Shown here in pieces: positions 25,496 to 34,979 of a DNA stretch of 64,000 bases (position 1 is its first letter; the number at the start of each line of letters is the position of its first letter). This DNA is from Phorcus lineatus. Its lineage: Eukaryota > Mollusca > Gastropoda > Trochida > Trochidae. The DNA is taken from assembly GCA_921293015.1 (NCBI GenBank), contig OV121085.1, positions 21,217,911 to 21,281,910 of the forward strand, given 5' to 3'. The position numbers were made by a program, and so were the translations under genes. The notes under the pieces are model-generated. The model ran no database searches and was not told where the DNA came from. It saw only the letters and a list, made by a program, of their open reading frames with translations.

Positions 25496-25718
25496 CTGTG
25501 TATTTTTCACCTGGCCGATATTTCGTCACATCTTCCTCGGTGTCGCTCTCAACTATAATTTTAAATCCATGTTTTCCACTTGATTTGGGATCGCTAGTGT
25601 GTTCTGGTACTCTTTGACATATACGCTTATCAGCATCACCAAAGGATCTATCCACACGTGCTAGAAACAGTAGCACCAAAACACAGGTGAATGCAGGTAA
25701 TCCTTTAATTCTCGCCAT
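25496..25718 (-). CDS. SPON1: F-spondin (spondin-1)-like, first coding exon
   Basis: The exon encodes 74 residues plus one base, starting at MARIKGLPAF. Residues 1-26 form a signal peptide: a basic start, then a hydrophobic core CVLVLLFLA, with a likely cut near Ser25-Phe26 or just after. The mature part has an ICQRVP motif, the segment DPKSSGKHGFKIIVE and then KYRPGEKYT. This is the N-terminal half of a Reeler domain: first Cys, GFKI strand, and Y-x-PG-x-x-Y strand, in the arrangement usual for secreted, matrix-associated F-spondins. The exon ends in ACAG followed by the consensus donor GTAAGT, leaving phase 1. A GTG one codon upstream is not needed; the ATG at 25718 gives the clean signal peptide. 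The spondin domain and thrombospondin repeats expected downstream were not found in the window, so the other exons are probably far away. Another Reeler protein is possible but fits less well. Confidence 0.7.
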
Positions 25719-25814
25719 CACGTTTGTTAGTGAGCTATTGAATCACATCTAGCTCTTCCCAACACCACCGTTCTGTCGTAGGACACTTATTCCAAACCCA
25801 GTGTACAATCCTTG

Positions 25815-25930
25815 AGGAGTTTTATTACGTCTGGTCCAAGCGTAAAGCTACCACAGTATTCCCTACACCAGTGTCCCCTCTCGGCTTTCATTGGCTTAAC
25901 GTAGCTCCGCCCCTCTTCCGACGTCACGGA
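25815..25930 (-). promoter_or_regulatory. Core promoter of the F-spondin-like gene
   Basis: Read on the minus strand towards the gene, the order is a CRE-like GTGACGTC (25920-25927), a GC box GGGGCGGAGC (25904-25913), a CCAAT box (25890-25894) and a TATA-like AATAAAAC (25819-25826). The spacing places transcription start near 25790, giving a 5' untranslated leader of about 70 nt before the ATG at 25718. The stretch is locally GC-richer and contains CpGs, unlike its surroundings. The exact start site is inferred. Confidence 0.55.
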
Positions 25931-26343
25931 TTATGTGCATGCTTTTCACAGACATGGGATATGGTCGCAAGCTGATAGCCGTAAATTCACGATTGTTCCG
26001 ATTGCACATAATCAACAGCCCGAGTCAACTGGCACAGCGTTCGCTGTTTTACACACCTCAGATTTGAACGACGTTTCAACGCCTGGAGAATCAAACTCAT
26101 GAACTTCGCACACTGTTTATACCTCGGCCCCGAAACTGCTATGCACACTCGAGTAGTCAAGCTTCTGTGTAAGGAGTTTATTTGAAGATTGCAGTGTCGC
26201 CAATAACATGCACTGCAAAACAACTTGTATCCCCACCAAGCAGTCGGAAGATATTTAGCTGCATATTAAAATATATTTTGGTAGATGCCAGTAAAACCTT
26301 TAGAGGTAATTTTGATATCGTTCTTATAAATACAACAACTCAT

Positions 26344-26347
<4 letters not shown>

Positions 26348-26397
<50 letters not shown>
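26348..26397. repeat. (AT)n microsatellite
   Basis: About 25 uninterrupted AT dinucleotides. The short frame over it that reads alternating Ile-Tyr is an artefact. Confidence 0.95.
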
Positions 26398-26399
<2 letters not shown>

Positions 26400-26401
<2 letters not shown>

Positions 26402-27010
26402 GTCATAATTGCTATCAGTCCCACTCAGTTTCGTCTTGATATCACATAATCGGTTTAGGTAGGCAAATATACAAATACGACATAATTGCATTCATTGAAA
26501 GACATCCCTCACTGATTTAAAAGTTTAACCACTAAATCACGGTTGAATTACGTTCCGGCTCAGTGAACCGCAAAGGTAGGTAATAATTACGTTCTTTCTA
26601 CCTACCTGTACATTGTATGTAATAATACCTATTTACCTGGCTACGTTCTCACACGATCAACGGAGCATCCTTAAAAATGGCATTTGAATGAACTAACGAT
26701 ATCCATTATGCACGAGTCTTGTAGACTGCTTTGAAAGATTACGAGAGCACAATGCCGATTAGTGTTATTATACGAATACTTAAGGATGGGACTTGTTCTT
26801 TGTGTCTCCATTACCTTGCAAATGTTGACTGATATAGAAAATAAAACATCACATATGACTCGGCGGTATCCATTGATTTATTATCGTTTTGTTATCAAAC
26901 ATAAGCATCATTTCTTCTGTAGTTCGGATAGTTGAGATTTGAATCTCAAACTGCGTACAAATCCGATAAGCATTTATTATTTGTATGTACTCTATCAATG
27001 ATTAGAAGTT
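26400..27010. other. Noncoding stretch
   Basis: No gene or repeat is seen. TAGGTAGG and CCTACCTACC words at 26570-26620 could pair weakly. Confidence 0.4.
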
Positions 27011-27019
27011 CCGATTTTG

Positions 27020-27295
27020 TCATCGTTATAATCATTATCATAATCTTGATCATCGTCGTCGTAATCATCATCACCATCGTCATCATCACCATCATCATCA
27101 CCATCATCATCACCACCATAAGAATTAGCAGCAGCAGTAGCATAATCAGTATAATCATAATAAAAATCATCATCATCTTCTCCATCATCATCACCATCAT
27201 CACCATCATCATCACCATCATAAGAATCAGCAGCAGCAGCAGCAGTAGCATAATCAGTATAATCATAATAAAAATCATCATCATCATCTCCATCT
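27020..27295. repeat. Compound CAT/ATC/AGC trinucleotide array with internal duplication
   Basis: Interrupted CAT/ATC triplets alternate with AGCAGCAGC blocks. A segment containing TAATCAGTATAATCATAATA occurs at 27143 and again at 27251, so a block of about 105 bp was duplicated. Both strands stay open for over 110 codons simply because the triplet contains no stop, so no protein is called. Confidence 0.9.
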
Positions 27296-27829
27296 TAATT
27301 ACCTTTAAAGGTTCATCACTGCAATCTTCTCTCTAATATAAAGTACACTATAAACCATTGTAGTTACTGGTTTGAAGACCATTTATGTATTATTGTTAAA
27401 TATTTTTCTTGAAATGTATTTGATGACAGTTAATCTATTTGTCTATGTGTCGGTGTATATTTTCCGTTGAAAAATAGTCTTCTTAATCATTCTCTTTACT
27501 TATTTCCAATGAAAGAAATTATATTCTCCTATGGTTGAATACACCCTTTTGACCCCTATTATAAATGCAGTACACACCTCAACGCAAGTCTACGGCCACC
27601 AACTGACTGTTGACATAAACAAACGTCATGACTATAGGACGTCTCGACCTTAGTGATTGGAAATTAATTTGATAACATGTAAGTGTCTCTACATGACCAT
27701 TAATAGTGTATATTTATAATGATATATTCAGATTGGTCACTATGAAGAGGAATACTGCAGGTATATATGCTGTGTCACTCACTATTATTGATAGTTATTG
27801 CACTGATCTCGACGGCTGCATCCCAAAAG

Positions 27830-28060
27830 TTGTTCCGCCTACATTCAACTCCCTTTGAAAAGTAACATACCTGGAACACCAAACTTTTCGTGATATTGCC
27901 CTCCTGCCGCAACCGATATAAAGACTTTTAGGGGTGCTCCAGTTGTATCATGTTATCTTTGGACAATCGCTTTACCACACCGGAATTGAACTCGCGACCT
28001 CATAGACAGCTGACAAGTTTTGTCCAGTCCAAGAGAAGATGTCATGAGAGTTCCACATTT
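27830..28060 (-). mobile_element. Possible tRNA-derived SINE remnant
   Basis: On the minus strand, AGTTCAATTCC (27982-27992) matches the RNA polymerase III B box GGTTCRANTCC at 9 of 11 positions, inside the tRNA-like context AGGTCGCGAGTTC. A TTGGACTGGA segment about 40 bases upstream could be a decayed A box. The body beyond the B box is GC-richer than the surroundings. No target-site duplication or tail was located. Confidence 0.3.
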
Positions 28061-28099
28061 ACGACTATGAAATGTGACTGTTTTTTATAATGTTAACTG

Positions 28100-28980
28100 C
28101 GATGGGGAAATGATAAATCAAATAATAACTTAAGAATTTGTTGAATATAATATCTTCAGGCTTGTATTAATCTTTGACCAACACTTATCATAAATTTGAT
28201 CCTGATCTATCGAATGGAAAACAATTATCACGACAGTTTTTGAAAAATCAGGTGTTGCAATACTTTTTTCAAAGTGTATATATACATTTTGACGTTTCAT
28301 TCTTCTGCTGTTTTTATACTTCTTCTTCTTCTTAATAGTTTTAAATACAACCTGTCATGTGGATATAATGATACATGCATATTCTCTGTCTCGAATGGAA
28401 ACCGATATTTTAAAACTGTAATGATCAATAGAAACAAGTAGTTTAGAAAGTACACATTTTTTGGATTTACAACTTCTTCATTTCACAGATCGTTCGATGT
28501 ATATACTTACACCGTTATCAAGCAAGTAATCATCATTTATAATATATAAGTTGTAAATTCATAGACCTTATATTTCCTTATACTAATTTCTAAAAGTTTA
28601 CCAAAGAAGTAGCACGTAGCATGACGAATTGGATTGTTTATCCTGTCTCACTGAAAAACGCCAATTACCTGGTTTAAAAAAGCCTTAAGCAAGGGACTAA
28701 TTAGCAACCGACAGTAACTTTTGCAAGAGTAGGTGAACACATTTTTTGGATGCAGCTTTCATCGTTGGGTTATGGCAAGGTTGTGTACTCTGACACATAC
28801 TCTTATTAACAGTTATATTAAACCTGCGGACACTGGCATGTATTTTGCCCTCTGATTGATCCCTTGTGTGGACATACATATAGCCACGGCGTCTAAGGAT
28901 ATGTGTTTATACACCTAATGCCGTATCATAGGACGAGCGACCACAGCAAATTACACTTCAATGGATGGGGTATCGCCCGT
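28100..28980. other. AT-rich noncoding stretch
   Basis: A short TTC run lies at 28318-28333. No exon, RNA gene or ordered repeat was recognised. Confidence 0.4.
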
Positions 28981-28992
28981 TCCTTCGCACCG

Positions 28993-29022
28993 ACTCGCTA
29001 TGACAAGTTTTGTATAGCGAGT
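28993..29022. other. Stem-loop, 13 bp
   Basis: ACTCGCTAT (28993-29001) pairs perfectly with ATAGCGAGT (29014-29022). After one bulged G, ACAA pairs with TTGT, closing a 3-nt loop. It is an isolated structure with no T-tract, so it is not called a terminator. Confidence 0.6.
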
Positions 29023-29239
29023 ATATGTGACTTGGCTCGATATGTCTATTCTATTTGCTGGTCTGTTGTCACCCTCCTAGAATTTCCACCTTAACTTGTC
29101 GGCAGGCTAGACATAGAGAAGAAACGATATCATTATCAAGAGAACTTATGTAACGTGAATCATCTTTATTGTTGTTACTACTGCTATATAATCATAATGA
29201 TGCTTTGTCTTACAATACTGGTGCTTCTGTTGCTATTAC

Positions 29240-29258
29240 TTGTTAATTACTACTACTA

Positions 29259-29319
<61 letters not shown>

Positions 29320-29816
29320 CACTACTACTACTAGTACTACTACTACAGCCACCACTACTACTACTACTACTACAACCACTACTACTACTACCACCACCAC
29401 CACTACAACTACTACTACTGCCACTACTACTACCACTAACACTACTACTACTACTTCTGTTGCTACTACTAGTACTACTACTACTACTACTTCTGATACT
29501 ACTACTGCCACTACTACTACCACTAACACTACTACTACTACTTCTGTTGTTGCTACTACTAGTACTACTGCTACTGCTGCTGCTACTACTTCTGTTGCTA
29601 CTACTACTACTACTACTGCTAGTGCTGCTGTTGCTACTACTTCTGCTGCTACTACTAGTACTCTTTTTTTTACTTCTACCGTTGCTAGTGGTTATATGAC
29701 TTCCACTATACTCCTACTGTTACTGCTATTGCTGCTGCTGATACTATCTACTACTACTGCTACTATTAATCTTACTGCTTCTTCTTCTGCAACTACCACT
29801 ACTACTGCAGTAGTCA
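29240..29816. repeat. Long interrupted (ACT)n microsatellite
   Basis: Nearly 580 bp of ACT/CTA triplets. The first part is nearly pure, then increasingly broken by TTCTGTTG, AGTACT and GCTGCT variants towards the 3' end. Three frames remain open over long distances and read poly-Thr, poly-Leu or poly-Val. These are artefacts of the triplet. Confidence 0.95.
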
Positions 29817-29829
29817 CCTATATTCAATA

Positions 29830-30460
29830 AAGCAAAACGTTTTTAAAACTATGTCAATGATTTGCACGAATCTTATTTTTCGGTTGCTATAACATAATCA
29901 ACGTTTTACTTTCTCGACTTCCATTCTTATTTATAAGTTCCCTATTTTAACATTTCATATCATATAATACGCAATCACATAGCTCCGGAAAACGGGTTTC
30001 TTGTGGCCGTCAATCTTCCTATGACCTATGCAATCCACTGCACCTCTCAACGCAAGCGTGAAACAATGTCCCTCAGTTCGTCTTCTCATAAAGTGAAATG
30101 TCTGATGTCTATTAAAGCATTCACATGATCGCGAGGCATTTAGTTATGTTTACGAAGCATGCTGAATTACCTGTCTAATGTAACAATGTAGCCTTGCACG
30201 AAACAATAAAGTTGTTAAACTGTGCATTATGTTGTTTTATGGATTTGTTACGACCAAATACGGGCAATTTATTGATGTTGTGGCGAAACACACTGAAACC
30301 ATTATTGATATTAGCTTAAACATGGATTGAGCAATAAGTGAATTGTTTGTATTTTGTATAGAATATTTGAGAACTTTTTATATTTGAAGTTTAAAGAGAG
30401 TTTCATTTGGTTTCATGGTTAAACACAGACGGTTAAATTGTTCCTGTAATGTTAAGTAAC
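29830..30460. other. Noncoding stretch upstream of a possible first exon
   Basis: No clear TATA or CCAAT box. The 29990-30110 part is somewhat GC-richer, with several CpGs. Nothing else is recognised. Confidence 0.35.
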
Positions 30461-30471
30461 GTGATTTGATC

Positions 30472-30497
30472 ATGGCTGGCGCTATCGGTGATGGAGG
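30472..30497 (+). CDS. Possible short initiator exon
   Basis: ATGGCTGGCGCTATCGGTGA and the next few bases encode MAGAIGDGG and run directly into G followed by GTATGT, a good donor, leaving phase 2. GC-rich codons in an AT-rich setting make it stand out. A candidate partner exists at 31232, where TTATTTCCGTAG precedes a frame of matching phase (TTRHQHAFKVCSRHH...) that runs to a stop at 31418. Neither part is recognised, and without the splice the frame stops after 12 codons. Confidence 0.18.
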
Positions 30498-32662
30498 GTA
30501 TGTACCTTGAAAACACTAAGCAAAACCGCTATCTAAATAGATAAGGAGTATTTTCCTTTTAATACTTCAACAGAGCGTGGTGATAACAGATTTATTTTTT
30601 GTGTTCTTTGTGATATTGACTTGGCCCGACAAGAGAAATTATATCAAAATCAAAACTTTAGTTGACTTAAACTTAAATAATTTTATTCATATCAATTGTG
30701 TATTTTAAGATCACACAGTCATAATTATGACTCAAATTATTGGCTGGTAACTTTGTTGAGAGCGCGTTAAAAGATGATACTGGAGCACAAATCTATTTTT
30801 GAAAAGTTCGATATTAATATAAATAAAATTAAGTTAAAATATTATAAAGATATTAAAAATCTAATTTAATACTTTATTAGAATAAAAGAGCCATGGTATA
30901 TGTATTGAATTATATTTTGCTGAAAATCTATTCCCGTTAATATTTGAATTTTGCAGGGTGGCCTTCAAAATTAGAAAATGGTATTTGGTAATTAATTTAT
31001 AAGATATTCATGAACCAGGTCAAATTTAAATGCAGCTTTAGGAACTTGTTAAATGGATGGGTTGATATGGAACTAGACATCGTATAATCAGTTCTGTCTT
31101 TTCTCAAAAATGACCATCTCCAAAAGCAAAACCTTGAACAAGTTTGTTTACGAAAGTGATGCGTATTTATAGAATTGGTTTAATAGCCGTTAGATCTTGT
31201 ACACTGTAGACATTAATTTTATTTATTTCCGTAGAACCACGACCCGTCACCAGCATGCCTTCAAGGTGTGCTCAAGACACCATCCATCACTCGATACAGT
31301 AGCTCAAACAACCGGAGTTGTAATATATCATTGGCTTAACAATCAAAAGAACTTTTCTCGTTTGATAGAAAACTTGCGGTTTGAATTGAATTTCCACCAA
31401 CATATTTTGAAATGCTGACTAAAATTAAAAGCATAAACGCAAATAAGGTGATGTTATTATATAGTAACTCGAATGGGGTCACCGTGATGATTTTAAAGTT
31501 GTGTGTCAAGGAGTTATTTAACCGAGTACGGAACGAGAACTTCCATGTATATTACAACGTTATGATTTGCATTGATCTTCACAGTGCTTAAAATACTTTA
31601 CTCACTATTGCGTTATAACCAATACTTGGGACAGAATGAGCTGGGTATTTTTGTGGTCAAGAAATGGATACGTGTCCATTTATTCTTTCAATAGATGGTT
31701 AACACACTGTCCATTTTCTTATTGCTTCGGGCCTTTTTTATAGTAAATTTCTTACCATAAAACGAATTTCGTTTTAACTACAATGCCCCTGTCGTATCGT
31801 AACTGAATATATAAAGACAAAACAAACATATGTGTACGTAAGGTATTGACAACAGTAAGATGTAGACTGACTATCATCGATCGCCTACAACGTTTAACAC
31901 GGACTGCCTTTGTTTCCCAGAAACCAACAGCTAAGCGATTGAAGATACAATTATAAAGAGATTAACCTTTCGTAAGAATCAAAGCTCAACAAAGCTACGT
32001 TTTCTTTGTAACATGAAAAATCTTTAACTTGTCATAAGTGTTCGGCTCCGGTACAGTCATGTGATGTTATATTATAGATAAATAAACCGGGTGTCCATCG
32101 GACACATACGCATTGTATTGGAATTAAGAATGGAAACAGTTGAGGTAGAAGTTTGGAAATGAAGTTGAATTCCATCATGTATTAATGAATTTTGAATTTG
32201 TCAAAAACGTGAAGGCCTAAATGCGCTTTTGGTTTACTTTATGTTGAAGTGATAATGGTCACTAGTGTTCATATTAATTTTGCCATTTGTCTTTTCAGGC
32301 ATTATCATTTATCTCCTTCTATGACGTCATAGAACAATTAACCATGGTGCAACTTACGCGGGTCATTTCAAGCATGGGCAATTAAATAGATCTAATCTAC
32401 TCTTAGTTAGATTGTCTCTGTTTGAAAAGAAGACTGTCTTTGTAATATTTTAAGTGACACGTTCCTTGAACAGTATGAACAGAAGAATCCTTACCACTTA
32501 AGATCTGTTTTACTATAACGGCTACGGGTTTTTCTACTATCAATTTTACAAAACATTCTACGCAATAAGTTTATAACGGACAGTAATTTCATCAAAAAAC
32601 GAGAATGATTTTCAAACAAAGCCTAAAAATCACCCCGTTTATTTATCTATAACCACCAGGAT

Positions 32663-32745
32663 GGTTTTAGCAGCCAGTTGAGCCCTCTAATGGGTCAGTT
32701 CACTGTGTGCTGATCCATTAAAGGGTTCAGCTGGTTACTTAAACC
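32663..32745 (+). ncRNA. Precursor-microRNA-like hairpin, no known family recognised
   Basis: Two 36-nt arms (32663-32698 and 32710-32745) pair without a single bulge around an 11-nt loop. I count 29 Watson-Crick pairs, 4 G-U wobbles and 3 mismatches. The arms start GGTTTTAGCAGCCAG and end CTGGTTACTTAAACC. Four of the non-canonical positions are G-U on the plus strand but would be A-C on the minus strand, which favours plus-strand transcription. Length, symmetry and loop size fit a metazoan precursor. The arms do not match any microRNA seed I can recall. A small palindromic transposon copy is the main alternative, though no target-site duplication is visible. Confidence 0.35.
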
Positions 32746-32878
32746 AAAAGAAACGTGTGTGTGTTAAAATAACGTAACACTACGGCAAAACGTCAGCATC
32801 CGTTCAATTACCGGTTGACCTTAAACTTTCCGCCCCTTTCTCACCAACAATACTGGTCGCTCATAAGCGGTAGTGGAC

Positions 32879-32896
32879 TGACGTCACGTGACGTCA
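32879..32896. promoter_or_regulatory. Perfect 18-bp palindrome: two CREs around an E-box
   Basis: TGACGTCACGTGACGTCA is its own reverse complement. It contains two full CRE octamers (TGACGTCA) overlapping a central CACGTG E-box. Imperfect flanking arms (TCATAAGCG on the left, CGCTTATATGA on the right) extend the dyad. Binding by CREB/ATF or bHLH factors is expected from the motifs, not shown. Confidence 0.6.
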
Positions 32897-33314
32897 TAAT
32901 TACGTTCACCTGGAAACTGAAAACGCTTATATGATATCAACACATGAAGTATTTCTTAATAATGCGTTAACAGAGTTAACTGATGGATATTCACTTGAAT
33001 AATCATCTTTTTGTGGCTATTTCAAATCAAATCAATAATTTGAATGATTTATTTAACCTTCTTAAACGTCGTTATTGTTTAAGTGTCGAGTATGTCTAAA
33101 TGCATAAACAATACAAAACCCGTTGTTTCATGTCATCTGTTGATATAACCTATATGTTGTACACCCGTGTTTGTAACACAATTATTATTAATATTCATAT
33201 AAACGCCGAAAAAACCCAAAATTTTCTCTCTTTCTGGAATTGTTCCAGTCTTGTTGTTTTTTATCACATGAAAACAAGTGACCTACATAATACAGATATA
33301 CCTAGGTATGTGGG

Positions 33315-33359
33315 CAGGTGTCAAGGTAGATGCTTACCTAGACAGCTGAGTGACACCTG
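33315..33359. other. Two-tier stem-loop
   Basis: CAGGTGTCA (33315-33323) pairs with TGACACCTG (33351-33359), and AGGTA pairs with TACCT inside. The interior loop is asymmetric, so it is a weaker structure than the 32.7 kb hairpin. Confidence 0.4.
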
Positions 33360-33627
33360 AGCGTCTCAACACGCAATTATGACGAAGAAAGATCAAAGAC
33401 TAGCTATATTGATTTATGTTCTATTCGCATGTTTTTTCTAGGAACAGTTTTATTACCCTGAGTATCTAGCTATCTAGGATGTTTGACGTGACACAAAAAT
33501 CATACCGGACATAAATAACAATCATGTGCCCATGTGATACATGTCATCATAGCAATCCAAACATTACACATGCCTATGTTCTAAGCTTGTGATTGTAAAA
33601 ACCAACACATGTTTTTACTCTCTACAT

Positions 33628-33651
33628 TGATGATGATGATGATGATGATGG
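33628..33651 (+). repeat. (TGA)n microsatellite
   Basis: About eight TGA/GAT triplets. The poly-Ile minus-strand frame across it is an artefact. Confidence 0.9.
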
Positions 33652-33707
33652 TTGGCTTTTCAAAGTGCTGAAATGCTCTAGTGTCAGCTACAAGGGATAA
33701 TTTTATT

Positions 33708-33725
33708 GGGGGAGGGGGTGGGGGG
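33708..33725 (+). other. G-run tract with quadruplex potential
   Basis: GGGGGAGGGGGTGGGGGG has three runs of five or six G separated by single bases. Splitting a long run gives the four tracts required for an intramolecular quadruplex. Confidence 0.5.
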
Positions 33726-33779
33726 TATGTATGAAAACTTTGAACAATAGAGGAAATATACACCCTTATTACAACATTT

Positions 33780-34320
33780 AAGTTTTAAATATTTAGTATT
33801 TAGTCTGTAATGCATTAAAAAAAATCAAGATATTTATTGTAATGAGCAAGGATCGTCAAAGGAGTGCTTTCTCCAACTGTCTAAATGTTTGAGTTGGCAA
33901 ATGCTTCTTACGTCCCTGTATGTTAATCAGCGAGGTTCCTTTCCAGAAATCTGTCTTCTTCAAGGCACTTTGGCTAGCTTTTTCGGTTCAAATTGGCCAT
34001 TTTAAGGCATACGAGGATATAGACACTCACTCAAGCTTTCTATGGATGCAATGAAAAACTGATTATCCTTTAAAACAATTCCTGCAATCTGCAATGAAAA
34101 AGTTAAGACGACCGAAGTCGGCTTAGAGATATAAAAAAAAAAAATCTGTCGTTAGATGTGTACAAAATGGGAAATTTGGACAATTGAAAACGGCTGAACA
34201 ACTATAATGTTTGAAGCTTTTGGATTAACCTAAAATTTGAACTGAGAATAAATGATGAAATATTGTTTGTTGAAGCAATCTTGTAACTTAACCGATTTAA
34301 AAATATAGTATACGCATTGT
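33780..34320. other. Noncoding stretch
   Basis: No motif or repeat recognised. Confidence 0.4.
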
Positions 34321-34332
34321 TATTGGGTTAAG

Positions 34333-34410
34333 ATGGCGTCGGCTATTTTCGTTCTTCTGGCTAAAAGCAAACTTTGGATATTTCCGATATCGTGGTTCAT
34401 GCGAATTTAA
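34333..34410 (+). CDS. Small ORF starting at a YY1-like AAGATGGCG
   Basis: The start codon lies in AAGATGGCGTC, which resembles both a good initiation context and a YY1 site often found at animal transcription starts. The 25-codon frame begins MASAIFVLLAKSKLWIF and ends at a TAA. The hydrophobic first third is signal-peptide-like, but no consensus donor occurs before the stop. It may be an upstream ORF in a leader or the start of a gene with an unrecognised donor. No family is recognised. Confidence 0.2.
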   Translation: MASAIFVLLAKSKLWIFPISWFMRI

Positions 34411-34461
34411 TGCCAAGTGTATTATTGTGAGCATCTGAAGCATAAAAACATTTTTTTACAG

Positions 34462-34572
34462 TCGAAATGATTGGTAAAAAGGAAGTGGAGGAACACTTTT
34501 TTAATATGACATATATATTCAGAAACTGTCCGGACTATCACAGAATGATAAAACACGAGATACCACCAAGGG
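34462..34572 (+). CDS. Candidate exon, unidentified
   Basis: A strong acceptor (ACATTTTTTTACAG) is followed by a frame reading EMIGKKEVEEHFFNMTYIF and then RNCPDYHRMIKHEIPPR. The charged, aromatic-containing peptide has a non-random look and a potential N-glycosylation site (NMT). The 3' boundary is unclear: the best local donor is only GTTGAT near 34573, and the frame otherwise stays open to 34751. It lies 50 bp after the small AAGATGGCG ORF. Function unknown. Confidence 0.25.
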
Positions 34573-34702
34573 TTGATATTATCCCCTTAATACTTACCAC
34601 CTTACAGTCTACAAATACATGTACTCTAAATTCTTTGACATGCTGCTTTGCACACTTATGTATTTTATTTTTTTACTTATTTATTTGTTGTTTTTCCCGC
34701 AG

Positions 34703-34864
34703 ATTTATATTAGTTTTGTCAACATGCACAAGAAAGTCTTGTTTTATCTAAATGCTCTTTTTTCTGTACAAGAGGTTTTAAGTGTCGGGAAGTTTAGCTT
34801 TTTAAATTTCTCAAATATTTCGTTTAATAATTTACCCACACGCAACAAGTGGTATGACTTTTAA
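34703..34864 (+). CDS. Candidate terminal exon, unidentified
   Basis: A very strong polypyrimidine acceptor (TTTGTTGTTTTTCCCGCAG) precedes 53 open codons in phase 0 (IYISFVNMHKKVLFYLNALF...NKWYDF) ending at TAA. AATAAA follows about 115 bp downstream (about 34978). The peptide is rich in Phe, Asn and Lys, as random AT-rich sequence would be, so the splice signal is the main support. It could be the last exon of a transcript including the 34462 candidate. Confidence 0.2.
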   Translation: MYISFVNMHKKVLFYLNALFSVQEVLSVGKFSFLNFSNISFNNLPTRNKWYDF

Positions 34865-34979
34865 CTGGGAGATAACTTTATGGTTCCATAATTTGCATGT
34901 TTATGATATAAATCAGATAAGGAAAAATGCGTTATCAAATACATAATTCATATGAAATAATTCCACATACGTTGTAAAA

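Noticed and set aside
26932-27336. Frames of 134 (plus) and 115 (minus) codons
   Set aside because: They exist only because CAT/ATG triplets contain no stop; both strands are open and the peptides are poly-Ile/Met.
29236-29830. Frames of up to 196 codons reading poly-Thr, poly-Leu or poly-Val
   Set aside because: Translation of an (ACT)n microsatellite in several frames and both strands; no unique sequence.
32281-32390. TTTGTCTTTTCAG acceptor followed by a 28-codon frame ending in SSMGN
   Set aside because: Short frame without a convincing partner exon or a recognised motif.
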